Positions 44,030 to 53,204 of a stretch of 64,000 nucleotides of DNA are shown in pieces. Each line of letters begins with the position of its first letter. Positions within the stretch are counted from its first letter, which is position 1. Origin of the DNA: Primorskyibacter flagellatus (GTDB lineage Bacteria > Pseudomonadota > Alphaproteobacteria > Rhodobacterales > Rhodobacteraceae); assembly GCF_014638275.1 (NCBI RefSeq), contig NZ_BMFJ01000003.1, forward strand, positions 1 through 64,000, in the 5' to 3' direction. The notes under the pieces are model-generated. The model was given only the letters and a program-made list of their open reading frames with translations, did no database searches and had not been told where the DNA came from. The position numbers were made by a program, and so were the translations under genes.

Positions 44030-47000
44030 ATGTCCAAGCCCAAACTGGCAAACCCGGCTCTCTCAATCTCCGACGCTGATCTCACCTCTGCGCTGGCGCA
44101 AATCGGCGCGGAGATCGACCACCAACCCCTGCGCAGCTCGGCGCTTGCGCGCATCATGCGCGAGACGTTTCATGGCAGCGATGCCGGCGGTGCCTGGGAC
44201 TGGCGCATGGCCTATGACCTGATGCAGGCCGCGGCCGTCCAGGTGCTGCTGCGTGGGGCCGACGCGGCAGGTGACATCGCTGCTGCAAAGCTGCTTGCCT
44301 CACGGCTGCTGACGGAAACCCGCCGGTCAGAGCAGCAGATCCGGCTGCAGCAGTTTTCCACGCCGCTGGCATTCGCGACCATGGCGGTTCGCGCGGCGGC
44401 GATCCGCAAGGCCGAGACCGTGCTGGAGCCCTCGGCTGGCACCGGTGCCTTGGCCGTTTTCGCCGCCCGGGCGGGTGCCAAGCTTTTGCTCAACGAGATC
44501 GACCCCTTTCGCCAGAGCCTCCTGCGCGCGATCTTCGGCGGTGAGGTGACGGGTCACGACGGCGGGCATATCGACGATCTGCTGCAGACACCGGTTCTAC
44601 CCGATGTCGTGGTGATGAACCCGCCCTTCACCTCCTCGGTCGACCGCTCCCGGGACAAGCACATCGCTGCCAAGCATCTCATTGCGGCTGCCAAGCGCCT
44701 GGCCCCCGGCGGGCGGCTGGTGGCGATCATGCCGCCGGGGTTCACGCCCGAACGCGATGCCGCGCATTGGTCCCGCGCCTGCGGTCTCCTGGCGCCGCGA
44801 TTGGCGCTGACGATGCCGGGGCAGGTTTATCGCAAGCTCGGCACCTCGGTGGAAACCCAGCTCATGGTCTTCGACAAGTTGCAGGAGGACGGCGGGATGA
44901 TCCGCGCAACGGTTCAGGATCTGGAGGAAGCCCTTCCTTTTGTCGACACCGTGGCCGCAAACCGGCCTGAGACGCGGCCCGCCCAACGGGCGGCGAAAAA
45001 CCCTTATGCGCGATCGGTCGGTCCAGTACCTGTCACGCGCAAGCGCCCAGTTGCCAGAGTTGCGGCGTCCAACGCTCAGACCAACGCCGCCATACCGCTC
45101 ACTTTCACAAGCCTTGAGGCCCCGCGCGACAACACGCCCGTCTCGGACATCTATGCGCGCTACCGCCCGCAGCGGATCGAGATCGCGGGTGCGCAGGAAC
45201 ATCCCACACCGCTGGTCGAAAGCATCGCCATGGCTTCCGTGGCTCCGCCCGCTGCCTTAGGCGCGGCCAGTGCGGAATTGCGCCTGCCTGCCAAGCTGAT
45301 CGAGGAGGGACATCTCTCCGAGGCGCAGCTCGAGACCATCATCATGGCGCATGATGCCCATGGGCGCGACCTGCCAGGACGGTTCACCATCGATGACGAC
45401 CAGACCAAGCTGACGCGCGCCGATGCATACCCGGAGGCATGTGCCTATCGCCTCGGGTATTTCCTCGGCGACGGCACCGGCTGCGGCAAGGGGCGCGAAT
45501 GCGCCGGGCTCATCCTGGTGAACTGGCTGGCCGGCCGCAGGAAGGCGATCTGGGTCTCCAAATCCGCGACGCTCATCGAGGACGCGATACGCGACTGGAC
45601 CGATCTCGGCGGCTCGCCTGCCGACATTCAGCCGCTCTCCAAATGGAAACCGGACCAGCCCATCCCGATGGGCGACGGTATCCTCTTCGTCACCTACGCC
45701 ACGCTGCGGTCCGCGGGCAAATGCGGCACCACGCGGCTGAGCCAGATCCTCGACTGGATGGGCGAAGACTTTGAGGGCGTGCTGGCTTTTGATGAAGCCC
45801 ATGCCATGCAGAACGCCGCAGGGTCCGAGCAGGGCAGGGGGGTCAAACCCTCCCAGCAGGGCCTTGCGGGCCTGCGTCTGCAACTGGCAGCACCCCGCGC
45901 ACGCGTCTTCTACATCTCGGCCACGGGCGCCACGAGCGTGCATAATCTGGCCTATGCCGCGCGGCTGGGGCTCTGGGGGCAGGGTCCCGAATACCCCTTC
46001 CCAAGCCGCGAGAGCTTTGTGTCGGCGATGGAAGCTGGCGGCGTTGCTGCCATGGAGGTGGTGGCCCGCGATCTCAAGACGCTCGGGCTCTACACGGCGC
46101 GCGCCCTCAGCTTCGATGGCGTGGAGTATGACGTGCTCGAACATGCGCTCACCCCGGCCCAGATCGAGATCTACGATGCTTATGCGACCGCGTTTCGGAC
46201 GATCCACCACAATCTGGAAGCCGCACTGACTGCGACTGGCGTCAATGGCGCCTCGGGGGAGACCAATGCGTCAGCCGCCCGGGCCTCGGCCAAGTCCCGC
46301 TTCGAAAGCACGAAGCAGCGCTTCTTCAACCATCTTCTGATGGGCATGAAGGCACCGACCATCATCCGCGCCATCGAGGACGACCTGACAACGGGCCACG
46401 CGTGCGTCATCCAGGTGGTTTCGACAGGTGAGAGCCTGCTGAAACGCCGGCTTGACACGATGGACCCCGACGACGAGCTCGTCGAGGGTGCCTTGACGCC
46501 GCGCGACTACGTCTTGGGCTACCTCGAACAAGCATTCCCGATCCACGCGCAAAAGCTCGTGGAGATTGACGGCAACATGGTGGCCGAGCCGCTCCGGGAT
46601 GAGACTGGCGCGCTGGTCGTCTCGCGCGAGGCGCTCGCCCTGCGCGATGCGGCCATGATGGAGTTGATGACGCTGGCGCCCATCCCCTCTGCCCTCGATC
46701 AGATCCTTTGGGCCTTTGGCGACGAGGCTGTTGCCGAGGTTACGGGACGGTCCATCCGCCCATTGAAGGCCGAGGATGGTCATCTCTTCATCGAAAAGCG
46801 CAGCGCCAGCAGCAATTCGTCTGAGACCCAGGCCTTCATGGACGGCGAAAAGGATATCCTGATCTTCTCCGATGCGGGCGGGACGGGCCGATCTTACCAT
46901 GCTGCGCAGACGGCGAAGAACCAGAAACGACGCCGACACTACCTTCTGGAGCCCGGCTGGCGTGCCGATGCGGCCATCCAGGGGCTCGGCCGCACCCATC

Positions 47001-48292
47001 GTTCGGCGCAGGTCAGCGCGCCCTTCTTTCGGGTCTGCACCTCCGATGTGCATGGCGAGAAGCGCTTCACCTCGACGATCGCCAAACGCCTTGATCAGCT
47101 GGGGGCCCTGACCAAGGGCCAGCGCGAGACCGGCTCGCAAGGCATGTTCCGCGAGGAGGACAATCTCGAAAGCCCGATCGCACGGGCGGCATTGCGTGGG
47201 TATTTCGCCGATCTTGCCGCCGGGCGCGCCGAGGCGATGAGCTACGAGCGCTTCACCGACTGGACAGCCCTGCGGCTGATCGACAAGGACGGGGTGCTGC
47301 TCGAGGAGCTTCCCCCGATCCAGCGGTTTCTGAACCGGGTGCTGGCGCTGCCCATCCACATGCAGAACGCGCTCTTTGCGGAATTCATGAGGCGGATCGC
47401 TGATCAGACCGAACGGGCGCGTGCGGTGGGCACGCTCGATCTCGGCGTCGAAACCCTGCGCGGCGAAAAGATCGAACAGGTCTCCACCGAGGATCTCTGG
47501 ACCTGCCCGAAATCCGGTGCGGTCACACGGATCATTGGGCTCGAAGTGACGGACCCGGTCCATGTTCTGGGTGCCGAAGAGGCTATGTCGCGCAATCCGG
47601 ACAAGCTGCCCATGGTCAATCGCGCGTCTGGACGCGCGGCGCTGATCTCGGCGCGGCCCATACAGATGTATGACGAGGACATCGTCACGCTGATGCGCAA
47701 GGCGGTGCGGCCCAACGGGTCGAGCTACCTGGAGGAGACGCGGTTCGATTCCTCCGCCTGGGAAGAGATCGGAAGGCCTGAGTTCGAACGGCTTTGGGAT
47801 GCCGAGGCTGCGGCCTTGCCTAAAACCACCACGACCAAGCTCTACCTGCTGACCGGGCTGCTGCTGCCGATCTGGAAGGACATTCCGACCACGAATGAAC
47901 GCATCTACAGGGTCACGCCTGACGGGGCGACGGCCATGATCGGGCGCACGCTGAGCGAAGAAGGGGCGGCCGCGCTGCGCGCCCGCTTCCTCGTCTCCAA
48001 TCCGCAAACGCCGGAGGATATGCTGACCGCCGCCCTCGGCACCACCGTACCTGTGGATCTGGGCCGGGGTCTCACCCTGACCCGTCGCCGGGTCGCAGGC
48101 GAGATGCGTCTCGAGCTGGGCGGTGCGGATCGGGGCATGATTGAAGGTCTCAAGGCCATGGGGTGTTTCACGGAGATCATCGCCTTCCAGCTACGGGTGT
48201 TCCTGCCGCATGGGGACGGGATCGACACGGGCCGCATTCTGACTCGGATCGTGGGGCAGGCACCAGATGCCGCTTCAGTGGCAGCAGAATAG
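44030..48292 (+). CDS. Strawberry-notch-type helicase fused to a methyltransferase-like domain
   Basis: A 1420-residue protein. The N-terminal part has an adenine-methyltransferase-like fold: VLEPSAGTG (about 130-138) as SAM motif I and NPPF at about 197-200 as the catalytic motif. A superfamily 2 helicase of the strawberry-notch group follows: GDGTGCGKGR (Walker A, about 478-487), DEAH (about 586-589), and a C-terminal helicase lobe with GLGRTHRSAQ. Related proteins are common on alphaproteobacterial plasmids and phages. The role is unknown; protection or remodelling of incoming DNA is plausible. The leader AAAGGAAATCCCC precedes the ATG, and a terminator isolates it from relBE. Confidence 0.87.
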   Translation: MSKPKLANPALSISDADLTSALAQIGAEIDHQPLRSSALARIMRETFHGSDAGGAWDWRMAYDLMQAAAVQVLLRGADAAGDIAAAKLLASRLLTETRRSEQQIRLQQFSTPLAFATMAVRAAAIRKAETVLEPSAGTGALAVFAARAGAKLLLNEIDPFRQSLLRAIFGGEVTGHDGGHIDDLLQTPVLPDVVVMNPPFTSSVDRSRDKHIAAKHLIAAAKRLAPGGRLVAIMPPGFTPERDAAHWSRACGLLAPRLALTMPGQVYRKLGTSVETQLMVFDKLQEDGGMIRATVQDLEEALPFVDTVAANRPETRPAQRAAKNPYARSVGPVPVTRKRPVARVAASNAQTNAAIPLTFTSLEAPRDNTPVSDIYARYRPQRIEIAGAQEHPTPLVESIAMASVAPPAALGAASAELRLPAKLIEEGHLSEAQLETIIMAHDAHGRDLPGRFTIDDDQTKLTRADAYPEACAYRLGYFLGDGTGCGKGRECAGLILVNWLAGRRKAIWVSKSATLIEDAIRDWTDLGGSPADIQPLSKWKPDQPIPMGDGILFVTYATLRSAGKCGTTRLSQILDWMGEDFEGVLAFDEAHAMQNAAGSEQGRGVKPSQQGLAGLRLQLAAPRARVFYISATGATSVHNLAYAARLGLWGQGPEYPFPSRESFVSAMEAGGVAAMEVVARDLKTLGLYTARALSFDGVEYDVLEHALTPAQIEIYDAYATAFRTIHHNLEAALTATGVNGASGETNASAARASAKSRFESTKQRFFNHLLMGMKAPTIIRAIEDDLTTGHACVIQVVSTGESLLKRRLDTMDPDDELVEGALTPRDYVLGYLEQAFPIHAQKLVEIDGNMVAEPLRDETGALVVSREALALRDAAMMELMTLAPIPSALDQILWAFGDEAVAEVTGRSIRPLKAEDGHLFIEKRSASSNSSETQAFMDGEKDILIFSDAGGTGRSYHAAQTAKNQKRRRHYLLEPGWRADAAIQGLGRTHRSAQVSAPFFRVCTSDVHGEKRFTSTIAKRLDQLGALTKGQRETGSQGMFREEDNLESPIARAALRGYFADLAAGRAEAMSYERFTDWTALRLIDKDGVLLEELPPIQRFLNRVLALPIHMQNALFAEFMRRIADQTERARAVGTLDLGVETLRGEKIEQVSTEDLWTCPKSGAVTRIIGLEVTDPVHVLGAEEAMSRNPDKLPMVNRASGRAALISARPIQMYDEDIVTLMRKAVRPNGSSYLEETRFDSSAWEEIGRPEFERLWDAEAAALPKTTTTKLYLLTGLLLPIWKDIPTTNERIYRVTPDGATAMIGRTLSEEGAAALRARFLVSNPQTPEDMLTAALGTTVPVDLGRGLTLTRRRVAGEMRLELGGADRGMIEGLKAMGCFTEIIAFQLRVFLPHGDGIDTGRILTRIVGQAPDAASVAAE

Positions 48293-48310
48293 GCAATGGG
48301 GGGAAAGATC

Positions 48311-48613
48311 ATGACACTCGATGAAATCAAGGCGGCCGTCGATGCCGATCAGACCGTGCATTGGGCCAATACCGGCTACGTTGTCCAGAAGGACAGTCTC
48401 GGTCAGTACCTCATCACCTATTTGCTGAATGGTAGCTGTATCGGCCTGACCGACCGGAGCGGGCACCGGTTGAACGGTAAGGAAACGGAGTTCTTCATCG
48501 CGCGATCGGAAGATGGCGTGGAAAATCCGGGCCGCCAATCAAGACCAGACGGGCAGGGGAGGGGCGTAGCACCCGGAGGCGCGGGGGCATCCCCACTCGG
48601 ACGGCAGCTCTGA
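48311..48613 (+). CDS. Small hypothetical protein
   Basis: A 100-residue protein starting MTLDEIKAAVDADQTVHWAN, with VVQKDSLGQYLITYL. I chose the ATG at 48311 because GGGGGAAAG lies just upstream, itself containing an earlier ATG (48296). The last 30 residues are Gly/Arg/Pro-rich. I do not recognise a family; it follows the helicase gene closely and may be cotranscribed. Confidence 0.6.
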   Translation: MTLDEIKAAVDADQTVHWANTGYVVQKDSLGQYLITYLLNGSCIGLTDRSGHRLNGKETEFFIARSEDGVENPGRQSRPDGQGRGVAPGGAGASPLGRQL

Positions 48614-48634
48614 CCCGTGGGCGGGGCTGAAAGG

Positions 48635-48646
48635 AAAGCAGGCTTT
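48635..48646. promoter_or_regulatory. AAAGC-AG-GCTTT palindrome before DUF736 gene
   Basis: Third copy of the cassette palindrome, in the context GAAAGCAGGCTTT identical over 13 bases to the one at 39253-39265. It lies 91 bases before the DUF736 start. Confidence 0.5.
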
Positions 48647-48737
48647 CTGATTTGTGATCCCTCAAGGGGTCGAGAAAGCAATCCCGGATGTGCCGGCAAG
48701 AACGTCAGGCACCGACCAATCTGAAAGGAACCATCCC

Positions 48738-49466
48738 ATGTTCGCAGGAACCCTTACCCGCAATGTCGAGACCGCAGCCGCTCAGTATACCGGCATGATT
48801 CACTCGACGCGTTTCGACATCGCCATCCAGCTGGAAGCGCGGGCCAAGATGTCCGCGCGCAGCCCCGATTACGACGTGACGGCGATCAACAAGTCGGGCC
48901 GCAAGGTGCGCATCGGCACGGCCTGGAACGAAACTGGCAACACCAGCGGCAACCCCTACATCTCGATGCAGCTCGATGTTGGCCTGGGCCCGTTCCGGGT
49001 CAACGCGGTGCAGACGAAAGAGGCGCGCGCGGCCCAGAGCGGCGAATTCGAGATCATCCCTCTGGTCTCGAACGGCCTGATGAAATCCGGCTCGATCTCG
49101 GGTGAGCTGACCGCCATGGACGCCGACAACGCCTTCACCGGCTACATCGCCAACATGATGTTCGATCTGGAGTTCATGCTGATCGAGAACAGCTACAAGA
49201 CCGAGGAGACCCACCCTGACTACCGCATCGAGGTCAGCTCGCCCCGGGGCACGCCGATCCGCGTCGGCTCGGCCTGGATGGCCAAAAGCAGCCGCACGGG
49301 AAATGACTACCTGTCGCTGCTGATCAACACGCCCGATGGCGACCTGCGCGTGAACGCCGTGCAGAACGAAGAACAGCGCGGCGGGCAGACCTTCTCGATC
49401 ATCCCGTTCATCGACAGCGGTGAGCAGCCGCAGGACGCAGGCGCGGGGCTCTCGCTGGTCGCGTGA
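48738..49466 (+). CDS. DUF736 protein with two DUF736 domains
   Basis: A 242-residue protein containing two DUF736-like units. The first is around PDYDVTAINKSGRKVRIGTAW and LDVGLGPFRVNAVQ, the second around PDYRIEVSSPRGTPIRVGSAW and LRVNAVQNEEQRGG. Each has the family's K/R-V-R-(I/V)-G-(T/S)-A-W signature. DUF736 proteins are small, plasmid- and ICE-borne and of unknown function; a double-domain form is longer than usual. AAAGGAACCATCCC leader before the ATG. Confidence 0.85.
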   Translation: MFAGTLTRNVETAAAQYTGMIHSTRFDIAIQLEARAKMSARSPDYDVTAINKSGRKVRIGTAWNETGNTSGNPYISMQLDVGLGPFRVNAVQTKEARAAQSGEFEIIPLVSNGLMKSGSISGELTAMDADNAFTGYIANMMFDLEFMLIENSYKTEETHPDYRIEVSSPRGTPIRVGSAWMAKSSRTGNDYLSLLINTPDGDLRVNAVQNEEQRGGQTFSIIPFIDSGEQPQDAGAGLSLVA

Positions 49467-49496
49467 TTAGCGCGCGAGAGGAGACGATCTGAACCG

Positions 49497-49530
49497 AAAG
49501 GGGAGCCGTGGGACCACGGTTCCCCTTTTG
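49497..49530 (+). terminator. Intrinsic terminator after DUF736 gene
   Basis: AAAGGGGA-CCGTGG pairs with CCACGG-TTCCCCTTTT, a long stem with a T-run. On the minus strand its A-run end makes it usable for the converging ABC-3C operon as well. Confidence 0.88.
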
Positions 49531-49567
49531 GTCGTGTTGTTTCAGCTCAAAGATCAACGAGCAATAC

Positions 49568-51514
49568 CTAGGCCTCACGTACAGGCCAATCGTCTGGGAT
49601 CAGCTTGATACCGTTGGCTTTAGTCCAACGTTCAACTGTGGCGTCAACATAGCGATCATCATTCTCCATATATGCATGTTCGATTAGTAGAACTTGGAGG
49701 CCATTAGCTTTGGCTGTCTCTTTGAAGATGAAGTCCATTATTCTTGCCATGGAACGACGATCATCATCCTGCGCCATTTCTTCCAAGCTGCGTTCGTCGC
49801 GAGCCTTTTCATCCTTGGGATAATACGGACGGCTAATCTGATCGATAACGAGCAGGCCGGGCACCGGCGATGCAACCTGCTCAAAGTGCTTGTGCAAGCC
49901 AAATAGTAGTGCCAAATGAATTGCGAGATAGTTCTGATCTGAACCAACATCGACGAGATTGAGCTGGCGTTGACGCTCCGCTTCAATAATGCGAATTCTG
50001 CCATCGGCAAAGAATTGTAGGCGGGCATCTGTGAGTGGAGCGGTTGAGGGAAGGGAAGGAAGCATCTCAGATGCGTAGTTAGACACCATGTTTTCGGCAT
50101 GTGCGATCTTGTCGCGAAGAGCTTGCGGATCGACAAATTCTCTTAACCCTTCGATTTCACTTCGAAGACTGCCAAAATCAACCGGAGCCTGCTCGAAATC
50201 CTCAACGGTCGTTTCTAAAAACTGCTCTACGCGGCCAAGAGTGATTGCGCGCGCCTGAGCCAGATCATCAGCTCGTCTAAGGGCATCGCTTTGCTGAATG
50301 GCACTTCGAATCTGGCGCTCAATTTCCCTGATCCGATTATTAGCGGACTGCAAATTTTCTTCTGCCTGCTCTAATTGATCAAGCAACTCTGGGGTCACTT
50401 GCTGAACTGAGGCAACTTCCTTCTCAATGAGCGAAAGAGAGGCAGCAATGTCCTTAGCAATTTTTGCACCTATCTGACTCTTTTCCTGGCACACTGGGCA
50501 AGTTTCGTTGTCGAGGTGCAGGTGATTTACTAGGTTCAACTTCTGAAACTGCCCAGAGGTTGTCGTTTCAAAACCAGAAGCGTCTTTGACTAGCGCTTTC
50601 AAGGCATCTCGCTTTTGGCGATTTTCTGAAGCCAATCGAACTGTTTCCCGCCGATCCTGTTCTAAGGCGCCAAGCTGATCGCCAGTCTCCGTATCGGTCC
50701 GAGTGATCTCGAAAGATGTTACCTCTCTCAGAAGATCAAGAAGTTCATGTTCTGGGAGCGTGGGGTCTGGTGCGTCAGACATTCCTAGGCCAGCGGATTG
50801 GGTAAGCAATGCTATCGCTCGCTCGGTAAGCAGAGATCGGCTTTTTTTTCTTGCCTTGTCCTGACGTTCAAGCCGCGCTAACGCCGCCTCTAATTGGCGC
50901 AATCGTCTTTGTGCCAAGACAGTTTCCTGATCAACCGCTTGAAGGAAGTAAGGCAATGTTGCCCTGATGTCCTTTGCCTTGTCGGGATCATTCAGGTCAT
51001 GAAGAACGGTCTTGTTGCTGATAATCACGTCTGCGGTGAGAAACAGATAGGGTGTGGTGTGCCTGATTGTGGCCTTTCCAACCGTCGACTTCTCGTCTGC
51101 GTCCGCATCGTCTATGTCGGAGATCCGGAATGCTCGTTCGATTAGTTTTCTGGCAGTCGCGCGAGGGGCGGGCCCTTCAATTTGTTCAAACGAAGTAGGC
51201 AACCGTAAATTGCGCCCCGTCTTAACGAACATTTTTTCTGTTCCCACGCCACTGTCGGGAACGACGCGTCCAACTATCAAGTCGGTTTGATCGTTTTTCC
51301 AGTGAACTGCGACACCGATAGTACGTCGCCGCACATAATCAGGGAGCTCACAGCTTCTGGAGCCAAGGCAATAATCAATTCCTGAGATGATGGCCGATTT
51401 GCCTGTTCCGGAGCGGCCAGTAAGTATTGCTACTTCATTTGGGCGCAACTGGATTGTTCTTCTCCGGCCTTCCAGACCAAAGAACGCGATCTCAGAGATA
51501 TTCCAACGTGTCAT
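49568..51514 (-). CDS. ABC-3C system ATPase (SMC/Rad50-like, DUF3732 type)
   Basis: A 648-residue ABC ATPase. Walker A is GRSGTGKS at 33-40. A long coiled-coil region occupies about 200-470 with a zinc-hook-like CPVC at 339-342 (ETCPVCQE). The signature region VDVGSDQNYL (521-530) and Walker B GLLVIDQI (553-560), with Q after the D, are as in DUF3732 proteins. I chose the ATG at 51514 because it overlaps the middle-component stop (ATGA). It is the last gene of a three-gene operon that fits the ABC-3C conflict systems: ATPase, middle component and effector. Expected role: sense invading nucleoprotein and trigger the effector. Confidence 0.83.
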   Translation of the reverse strand: MTRWNISEIAFFGLEGRRRTIQLRPNEVAILTGRSGTGKSAIISGIDYCLGSRSCELPDYVRRRTIGVAVHWKNDQTDLIVGRVVPDSGVGTEKMFVKTGRNLRLPTSFEQIEGPAPRATARKLIERAFRISDIDDADADEKSTVGKATIRHTTPYLFLTADVIISNKTVLHDLNDPDKAKDIRATLPYFLQAVDQETVLAQRRLRQLEAALARLERQDKARKKSRSLLTERAIALLTQSAGLGMSDAPDPTLPEHELLDLLREVTSFEITRTDTETGDQLGALEQDRRETVRLASENRQKRDALKALVKDASGFETTTSGQFQKLNLVNHLHLDNETCPVCQEKSQIGAKIAKDIAASLSLIEKEVASVQQVTPELLDQLEQAEENLQSANNRIREIERQIRSAIQQSDALRRADDLAQARAITLGRVEQFLETTVEDFEQAPVDFGSLRSEIEGLREFVDPQALRDKIAHAENMVSNYASEMLPSLPSTAPLTDARLQFFADGRIRIIEAERQRQLNLVDVGSDQNYLAIHLALLFGLHKHFEQVASPVPGLLVIDQISRPYYPKDEKARDERSLEEMAQDDDRRSMARIMDFIFKETAKANGLQVLLIEHAYMENDDRYVDATVERWTKANGIKLIPDDWPVREA

Positions 51515-51999
51515 GGTCGCACCTCTAAGGCGGAAAAGATAGTAGCCGGGCCGCCGATACCAGACATCCATGTCCCAAGTCGCTCAGCCCTCGAGACAGC
51601 CTGCTTTGGCATATTAGACAGCTTGCTTTTGGTGTTTTCTGGGGGCTTCTTCGCGCCGCCAAACTGCATGGTTCCATTGTTCCCTAACTCTAACAATTGG
51701 CTGAAGAGGGCGGCACGAATTCCCTGATCAGTAGTATTTCTTGCTACCTCAATGTCTTGTTGAAGTCCGATACGGACTTCGGGAAAACGGTTGAGCCAAG
51801 AAAGAAAACCTGTTGCAGAATTTGTTGAAGAAAAACTGGCTTCTAAGCGTTGTGACACGGCCAAGGGCACAACAAGATACGCTAGACTTATGTGTGGGGC
51901 CTCATCACTATCGCCTGAATAGCTTTTCACAAATCGATAGAGGAGAAATGACACAAAGGCCGGGTTTGTTTCAGCAAAAAGGTCATAAGTCGTTCTCAT
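51511..51999 (-). CDS. ABC-3C system middle component
   Basis: A 162-residue protein in the position and size of the ABC-3C middle component: TNPAFVSFLLYRFVKSY near the start, then YLVVPLAVSQRLEASF and a C-terminal basic helix-rich end. Members of this family are defined mainly by context and probably bridge ATPase and effector. It is linked by 4-base overlaps to both neighbours, so the three proteins are made together. No catalytic motif. Confidence 0.75.
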   Translation of the reverse strand: MRTTYDLFAETNPAFVSFLLYRFVKSYSGDSDEAPHISLAYLVVPLAVSQRLEASFSSTNSATGFLSWLNRFPEVRIGLQQDIEVARNTTDQGIRAALFSQLLELGNNGTMQFGGAKKPPENTKSKLSNMPKQAVSRAERLGTWMSGIGGPATIFSALEVRP

Positions 52000-53204
52000 T
52001 CTGAAAACCCCAGACGTTTGCGATAGTCAGGGTGCCATCCGACCCGACCCTCAATTGACAAAACCTGATAACTTCCTCGCACGTAGAAGGGCGATGTCAC
52101 TGTGCTTTCAATAGTTCCTACCTCTTGAGCAGCTTCTTCCAAGACCCATCGCAGTACTGATTGCCCGTTAATGACCAATTCAGTTTCATTTCCGGCCTCG
52201 GTGTTTTCGCATGCACTTTCGTGCCTGTAGGTCCACTCGGAGACAAGTCTTTCGTCGTATTCCACGATTTTGCTATGTTTGGATGGGGCTTCAATTGACC
52301 AAGCCGCTCTTTGATTTCTAGCTTGCCATTCTGAAATACGAGCCAGCTTCACCATTGCTGGCTTGGCTTCCACTAGCTCGCATTGTTTCGCCAACATCTC
52401 ATGAGTATCAAAAACAGGAGGCGGTTGTTTGCTGCTAAAGCTATCCAATAGAGCTTCTGATGTAAGCATTGCGCTAATCTCGGAGAGTTGCTCGAGCAGT
52501 TCATACCTTTTAATGAAGCGATCTCGCTTACCGTCAAAAGACAACAACATCTGCCGATCCCACCACTCACCGAGTTTCGCCGCGAGCGTCGCCCGTTGAG
52601 TTTTCGGGTAGGTGTCAAGACGCTGAGCAAGTTTGCCTTCCAAGCTACTGATCGTCCCTACTTCTGACTGTATCGAAACCCTTTGAAGCAAGCTTGCCCT
52701 CTGACTTTCAGACAATGCAAGAAATGCCGCAGCCCCAGAAGCCTTCTTCTTATGAGGCTTTGTTCTGCCTTCAGGTTCTGCTGTTTCGACGTCTTCAATG
52801 ACGCGCTTCGCCTCTGCTTGTAACTCAGACGACAAAGAAGCGCGGTCTGAGCCTTCCGTTTCTAAGCAACGAAGACTGGAATTAGAGGCAATCGGAGCAA
52901 CTGCAATCAACGCAAACTTGGTACATTCTAGATTTAGGTTTGGAAGTAGCTCACACCAGATCCTGAAGGTTGTCCAAAGGTTCACCGATTTAATTGTCAG
53001 TGGCTTGGGGTTTGGAACAAGCGAATGCTTTAGTTGCTCAAGAATATCTACGCCGTTGGCCTTAAGCTGAACGTCATCAAGAGCCTCAACTGCTACTGCG
53101 GCCTCATCATCGTTTGTCTCGAGTAGCTGGAGAAGGGCAAAGCGTTCCTGGTAGCGGAACCCTAGTGCCGAAGCTGTTGCGTCGTGTTGCGATTGTGAAG
53201 TCAT
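51996..53204 (-). CDS. ABC-3C effector with Cap4/DUF4297-like nuclease N-terminus
   Basis: A 402-residue protein. The first 60 residues (ALGFRYQERFALLQLL, then E40, D43-D44 in VEALDDVQLK, and Q57-x-K59 in EQLKHSL) match the PD-(D/E)xK-type dsDNA nuclease layout of DUF4297/Cap4 proteins. A helical middle and a C-terminal domain specific to three-component systems (RVGWHPDYRKRLGF end) follow. It is first gene of the operon. I chose the ATG at 53204; a frame to 53228 exists but adds only MHRYLSRR. Predicted role: DNA-degrading effector held inactive by the ATPase and middle component. Confidence 0.78.
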   Translation of the reverse strand: MTSQSQHDATASALGFRYQERFALLQLLETNDDEAAVAVEALDDVQLKANGVDILEQLKHSLVPNPKPLTIKSVNLWTTFRIWCELLPNLNLECTKFALIAVAPIASNSSLRCLETEGSDRASLSSELQAEAKRVIEDVETAEPEGRTKPHKKKASGAAAFLALSESQRASLLQRVSIQSEVGTISSLEGKLAQRLDTYPKTQRATLAAKLGEWWDRQMLLSFDGKRDRFIKRYELLEQLSEISAMLTSEALLDSFSSKQPPPVFDTHEMLAKQCELVEAKPAMVKLARISEWQARNQRAAWSIEAPSKHSKIVEYDERLVSEWTYRHESACENTEAGNETELVINGQSVLRWVLEEAAQEVGTIESTVTSPFYVRGSYQVLSIEGRVGWHPDYRKRLGFSE

